Assembly: GCA_019722365.1 (NCBI GenBank)
Contig: JADFUC010000402.1
Location: 163,111-227,110, forward strand
DNA length: 64,000 nucleotides
Origin: Lithospermum erythrorhizon
Taxonomy: Eukaryota; Streptophyta; Magnoliopsida; Boraginales; Boraginaceae
Direction of reading: 5' to 3'
This document shows, piece after piece, positions 59,660 to 64,000 of this stretch. Position numbers and translations under genes: made by a program. The stretch's first letter is position 1. Every line of letters starts with the position of its first letter. The notes beneath the pieces were generated by a model that worked only from the letters and a program-made list of their open reading frames with translations, was not told where the DNA came from and did no database searches.

Positions 59660-60598
59660 GAGGATGTGCGGGTTGTTAGAGAGTTCGAGGATGTCTTTCC
59701 TGAGGACTTACCGGGATTGCCGCCAGAGAGGGAGATCGGGTGCTATCGAGGGTTATTCGAGGTACGGCGCTGATTTCTTCCGCCCCGTACCCAGATGGCT
59801 GGCCCCGGCCGAGTTGCGGGGAGTGAGGACTCGTGATTCTGAGAGTTGTTGGAGAAAACATTCATCGGGCAGAGTGTATCTCCGTGGAGTGCACACCCGA
59901 TTCACATTTGTAGAAAAAAGAAGGATAGTTCGACGAGGTTGTGCATTGTATAGGCGGGTTGAATAAAGTGACCGTCAGCTTGATACCCACACCAAGAATT
60001 GACGATTTGTTTGATCGGTACGAAGGATGCAGGGGGTGTTCTCGAAGATTGATTTGTGAGTCTGGTTATCACCGGTTGAGGTCAAGGGATGATATTAGAA
60101 ATCGGCTAGATCTCGTTATGGGAATTATGAGTTTATGGTAATATCATTTGGATTAGCAATCTTGGCCGGCGGCACTTTATGGATTTGATGAGGCAGGGTA
60201 TTTAGGAATTATGCAGATGATGAGTTTGTATGGACATTTATTGATGATAAATACGATATATTCCTAGAGGGAGGAACATGAGGCATTTGCCGGTCGTGTT
60301 GAGAACTTTGAGGCAAAGAACCGGTGTATGCCAAGTTTTCAAAATGTGAGTTACGGTTGGCTTGAAGGTCACCCGATTCTAGGTAAATTATTTCTAAGCG
60401 AAAGGTATTTGTGTTGATCCACAGAAGGTGGAGGCCGTGAACAATTGGGAGCGTCCCACGAGTGTGACTGAGGTGAGGAGTTTCTTGGGGTTAGCTGGTT
60501 ACTACAGGAGATTCATCAAGGACTTCTCTTTGATCGCGACGCCATTGACCAAGTTGACCAGAAAAGGGGTTCCCTTTATTTGGGATGATGATTGAAGG
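59660..60598 (+). pseudogene. gypsy reverse transcriptase, frameshifted
   Basis: Starts VREFEDVFPEDLPGLPPERE (59673-59733), the N-terminal RT signature. The catalytic box is FIDD at 60237-60248, so both Asp are kept. Near the end, [18 protein letters not shown] and [17 protein letters not shown] (60475-60593) lead into RNase H. The YG-YEF and FGL blocks lie at 60115-60160. At least three frame changes separate the blocks. Confidence 0.9.
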
Positions 60599-61010
60599 CT
60601 GGCAGGATGTTAAAGGGAAAGTTGACTACTAACCGATTGTTAAGCATTGCAAATGCAGTTACGAGCTATGTGATTTATAGCGATGCTTCGCACCGGATTG
60701 GGGTATTAATTACGATGCGAGAATGGGAAGGTGATTGCACATCTTACCAGGCAAACCAATCGAAAAACCACGAAATGAGCTATCCGACCCCGAAACGATC
60801 TTGAAGCAAGCGGCGATAATCTTTTGCGTTAGTGTGGAGGCAATATCTGCGTAGGGTTAAATGCAGATTTTTTACTAATCACAAGAGTTTGAAATATCTT
60901 CCAGCGGAGATTTAAATTTGAGGCCGAAGGAGGTGGATGAAGTTAAATGGAGTTATTATGACTTGACTATTGAGTACCTTTAGGGAAAGACAAATGTAAT
61001 TAGGCGTCTG
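60599..61010 (+). pseudogene. gypsy RNase H remnant
   Basis: YSDASHRIG (60678-60704) contains the catalytic SDAS motif, and FTNHKSLKYL (60872-60901) plus RRWMELL-like and YDLTIEY (60959-60980) pieces mark the domain end. Frame broken, order normal. Confidence 0.8.
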
Positions 61011-61369
61011 TTGGTAGAAATGAAATCAAAAAGATCGAGAATAGAGATAGAAATAGATGAGAGTCGATTTTGATGTCGGTAGCGATTGAGAGATTTTGCC
61101 CGTATGAGAGTTCGACCGGTCTTGTGGTTGAATGCTTGAGTATTCTGCAGCCTGGCTGAGATGAGAGAGAGGCTAGGAGTTATCGATGGGGCGTGAGAAA
61201 TCGGGTCGGAATCGATTTCCACACGGTTGGCCGAGTGGAGCCTTGAGGATGGATGGCGGTGTGTGTACCATATTGGATGAAATTTGAGGAGGGAGATTAG
61301 CAGTGGGGAGCTCGTAATGCTCCCCCATAAGCGTCTTGTGGGTAGCACGAAGATGTCTCGGGATTTTAG

Positions 61370-62350
61370 GTTGACTTATTGGTGGCGGGAATGAAGAGAG
61401 AATCGCTTGATTCGTGGCAAAGTGTTTGGTTTTGTCGGCGGTGAAGGCCGAGCATAGGCATCCTGGCGGGTTTTTGTTGCGGACTCTTTCCCCATTCACA
61501 GTGGACATGGGAGAATATTCACGATGAACCGTGTTTGGGCTTCACAGGAGGTTGAGGCGGCAATGATGGGATGCAGATTTGATTGTGGATAGGCTATCGA
61601 GAGTCGGCTCGTTTATACATTAGATCTACGGATGGGCTTGAAAGCTGGCTAGGATACATGTGGATCGGATTATGAGATTCTTGGGGTTAGGTGTCGTCAT
61701 TTCAGGCAAATTCACGGGTCAACCGAGGTTAGGAGGGGGTTTCGAGGGAGGCAGGGGACTAGAGTAGAGTAGAGTACATAACTTGCGTCCCACCCAGGCG
61801 GATGGGCCTTGTCGCGAGGCAGCGATCACCGGGCGTTGGAGGATATGCCGTCTTTGTGTTACGAATTTCTCAGGAATTGGGGCGATGAGTTGCCCCGAAG
61901 ATAGAGGATTCTCTTTGCTTGGCAGTTTCCGTACTGCGCGTTAAGATGGCACACTTTTGAGGCGTTGTATGGGCGGAGGGTATCGCTTGGCTGGAGTTTG
62001 TTGGAATGAGGTAGGAGAGAGGAAGGTTCTGATTACGGGTGGTGGGAATTCGGTGGAGGCGGATCGGGTGATTCAGCGTGGAGACATGGGGATAGCTCGG
62101 GGATAAGTAGAAGAAATATGCCCGTAAATACATGAGTAGACTTTCGTTTGAGGTCGGCCCGTGTGTTCTGAGGGTATCTCAGGTGGAAGGGGTGTGATGC
62201 GATTTGAGAGGAAGGGAAGTTGAGTCCTAAGATATTGGGCCAGTTTGAGATCACTTGGGAGAGTTGGCTCCAGAGTGAACATCGGTTGGCGTTGCCTCGA
62301 GTTTAGATAAGATTCATAATGTGTTCCATGTATCTGGGCTGCGGAAGTAT
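61370..62350 (+). pseudogene. gypsy integrase remnant
   Basis: The zinc-binding region is seen as TYWWRE and the KAEHRHPGG-type block (61380-61470). HPGG/HPQADG appear as CACCCAGGCGGATGG (61792-61806), EALYG at 61955-61972, and LDKIHNVFHVSGLRKY near the end (62305-62352), the segment preceding the C-terminal domain. The DDE catalytic residues cannot be traced in one frame. Confidence 0.75.
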
Positions 62351-62454
62351 ATCTGCTGCAGTCGCGTATTCTTGCTTCGCTTCGGTGGACTTGAGGGAGG
62401 ACCTCGCGTTTGAGGAAAGGCAGAGTGAAAATTACTTAGAAGAGAAGGTTTGAG

Positions 62455-62570
62455 AAGTAAGGTAGTGACCTTAGTAGAGGATTACGTGGAGGAATCGGCG
62501 TGGGAGGAGGCGACTTGGGAGCGTGAGGATGAGATGAGGAGCCGTTACACTTGACTTTTCGAGTAGATGT
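62455..62570 (+). pseudogene. Chromodomain-like C-terminus
   Basis: Reads WEEATWEREDEMRSRYT then a stop (about 62501-62553). EEATWE-E-EM is the core of Tekay/Del-type chromovirus chromodomains. The N-terminal aromatic cage residues are not readable, so heterochromatin targeting is likely lost in this copy. Confidence 0.75.
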
Positions 62571-62667
62571 CGATTAGTATTGCATTTATTTTTATATGTT
62601 GTTTGATGTGGGTATTCTGATATATGTTCTTTTCTTAGTTGTTGGGTTGTTAAATTTCGTGTAAAAT

Positions 62668-62686
62668 TTTATTAGGAAGGGTAGAT
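62668..62686 (+). other. Polypurine tract of the Tekay-type element
   Basis: ATTAGGAAGGGTAGAT directly before the 3' LTR start TGTAATGTGG, as in the LARD array (AAGGTGGGTAGAT). Confidence 0.7.
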
Positions 62687-63535
62687 TGTAATGTGGATTA
62701 CGGTAAATTCGATAATAATATTAATTCGTATAATTTATTTGAGTGAATTACATTTTATGATTTGTGTAGTAATAGCCGAGAGTAATTCGAAATAGGATTA
62801 CATCGTTAAGTTGGTTGTTAACTTTCACGATTAAGTTCGGTGAAGCGCGAGCGTGTGCTTTAAACTTAAGGGCTAGTATTACATTCGTCCAACTTGTGGC
62901 CATGAGGACCGAGGCCAATTCGAATTTGGGTCTTGATATGTCGGTGGTTTTTAACCGTAGGCATTTTGCCAGGAAGTTGGTGGAAATTTCAAATCATGAA
63001 TTAGGCCGAGGATCGATATGACCCTTGGAGTGCGTTGCCGCGATATTGTTCTAGAACTGAAGTCTTTGGTGATCGGAGCGTGGAGAACTTCGGTAGGTGG
63101 TAGTAGGAGAGGCTCGGAGCCATTTCGGCTTATCTTATATAAGATGGCCTTTACTTGCGGAACTATATGTCCGCGGAATTCAAAACGCTACAAAATCTTC
63201 TCCTTATGCTTTGCTTTAAATGAGGACACCCGCGCCCCAATGAGAAATTTTTTTCCTTCGTTTAAATCGACTTTTGTTGATTGTTAAGATCCTCGAGTTA
63301 GTTGCAAGCTTTCCATCATCTTTTTTCCTACAAATTTGAGGTATGAAGTTGGAGTTTAAGTTGATTTTAAATGTTTGACTTTTGTTGACTTTTGGTATAA
63401 ATTAAATTTAATTTTGTTTCTAAGTTTGTTATGGGTAGTATGATGAATATAAGTAGTTAATTCATGATTTAAGATGTTGTTTGAGGACTGGTGATAGGTT
63501 GACTTTTTCCCTAGGTTAGATTGACTTTTTATGTT

Positions 63536-63536
<1 letters not shown>
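62687..63536 (+). repeat. 3' LTR of the Tekay-type element, cut by microsatellite
   Basis: Collinear with 55175-55735 of the 5' LTR, with extra sequence at about 62830-63230, where it diverges. Homology stops at GACTTTTTATG, where the 5' LTR continues AAAACTTAGATGTG and this copy turns into (TG)n. Confidence 0.75.
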
Positions 63537-63602
<66 letters not shown>

Positions 63603-63670
63603 ATTGTTGTTGTTTGATAATGTTGATGATGATGATATTGTTGATGTTGTGTGATGATGATGTTGTTGTG

Positions 63671-63713
<43 letters not shown>

Positions 63714-63848
63714 TATTTTATTAATGTGTATTGATGATAATGATAGTGTGTATTTATTAATAATAATAATAATATTAATGTGTAATAATAATGTGTGTGT
63801 AATGTGTGTATGTGTGTATTAATGTGTGTGTGTGTAATAATAATAATA

Positions 63849-63899
<51 letters not shown>

Positions 63900-63944
63900 A
63901 CATGTAATATGTGTAATGTGTTAATGATAATATTGTGTGGCCCA

Positions 63945-63984
<40 letters not shown>

Positions 63985-64000
63985 CCCATGTGTGTGTGTG
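63537..64000 (+). repeat. Compound (TG)n / (AAT)n microsatellite
   Basis: Pure TG runs at about 63540-63600, 63674-63711, 63850-63896 and 63949-64000, separated by TGATGATG and AATAATAAT runs and by GGCCCA(A)TG. The open frames within are simple repeats and are not genes. The window ends inside the array. Confidence 0.95.

Larger units (their letters stand above)
55175..64000 (+). mobile_element. Ty3/gypsy chromovirus (Tekay/Del-type), 3' end outside window
   Basis: 5' LTR (55175-57764), PBS, gag, protease, RT, RNase H, integrase, chromodomain remnant, PPT and 3' LTR (from 62687) in the order RT-RNase H-integrase that defines Ty3/gypsy. The chromodomain-like tail and 2.6-kb LTR point to Tekay/Del. 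Many frame breaks are present, yet the RT catalytic FIDD is readable. Confidence 0.9.

Noticed and set aside
63521..63724. Open frame of alternating Val-Cys
   Set aside because: Translation of (TG)n; no protein.

Overview
This is nuclear DNA from a flowering plant, probably a eudicot with a repeat-rich genome. The evidence is two plant-type genes with clean reading frames (a GeBP/DUF573 transcription factor and a GFA/CENP-V-like zinc protein) embedded in nested plant LTR retrotransposons of the Ty1/copia and Ty3/gypsy (Tekay/Del chromovirus) groups. No rRNA, tRNA, CRISPR array, plasmid, organelle or bacterial feature was seen.

Layout. (1) 1-5776: internal region and 3' LTR of a decayed Ty1/copia element on + (copy A). 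(2) 5777-10904: repeat-like DNA with no intact gene. (3) 10905-18564: the gene island. It holds the GeBP gene (TATA box, apparent 5'-UTR intron, single coding exon 12146-13633) and the GFA-domain gene (16476-16904). (4) 18565-21513: a short copia derivative with both LTRs, PBS, PPT and a near-matching 5-bp target duplication. (5) 22399-24144: a 1.7-kb copia deletion derivative on - with LTRs of only about 109 bp. (6) 24372-25445: LTR and 3' part of another copia element on -. (7) 25446-48875: copia copy B, on - and inverted relative to copy A. Its 5' LTR is split by a 14.7-kb insertion. (8) 34076-48787: that insertion, an LTR-internal-LTR-internal-LTR array of a non-coding retrotransposon (LTRs about 3.5-3.65 kb, internal about 1.95 kb, LARD-like). 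(9) 48876-52055: copia-like remnant on -. (10) 52056-54553: solo gypsy LTR on -. (11) 55175-64000: a Tekay/Del-type element on + with 5' LTR, PBS, gag, protease, RT, RNase H, integrase, chromodomain remnant, PPT and a 3' LTR that runs into (TG)n microsatellite.

How the parts relate. The non-coding array, the solo LTR and the Tekay-like element share LTR termini, blocks of LTR sequence and a family of short inverted-repeat hairpins. This suggests that the non-coding family is mobilised by Tekay-type enzymes. The hairpins form the most interesting signal: their stems vary between copies in a compensatory way and several loops are of the UNCG type. The repeat copies carry many short indels while the two genes are undisturbed. 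This may reflect old decay, or consensus error in methylated repeats, so frameshifts in the element genes should be read with caution. All element boundaries come from reading by eye, not from alignment software.
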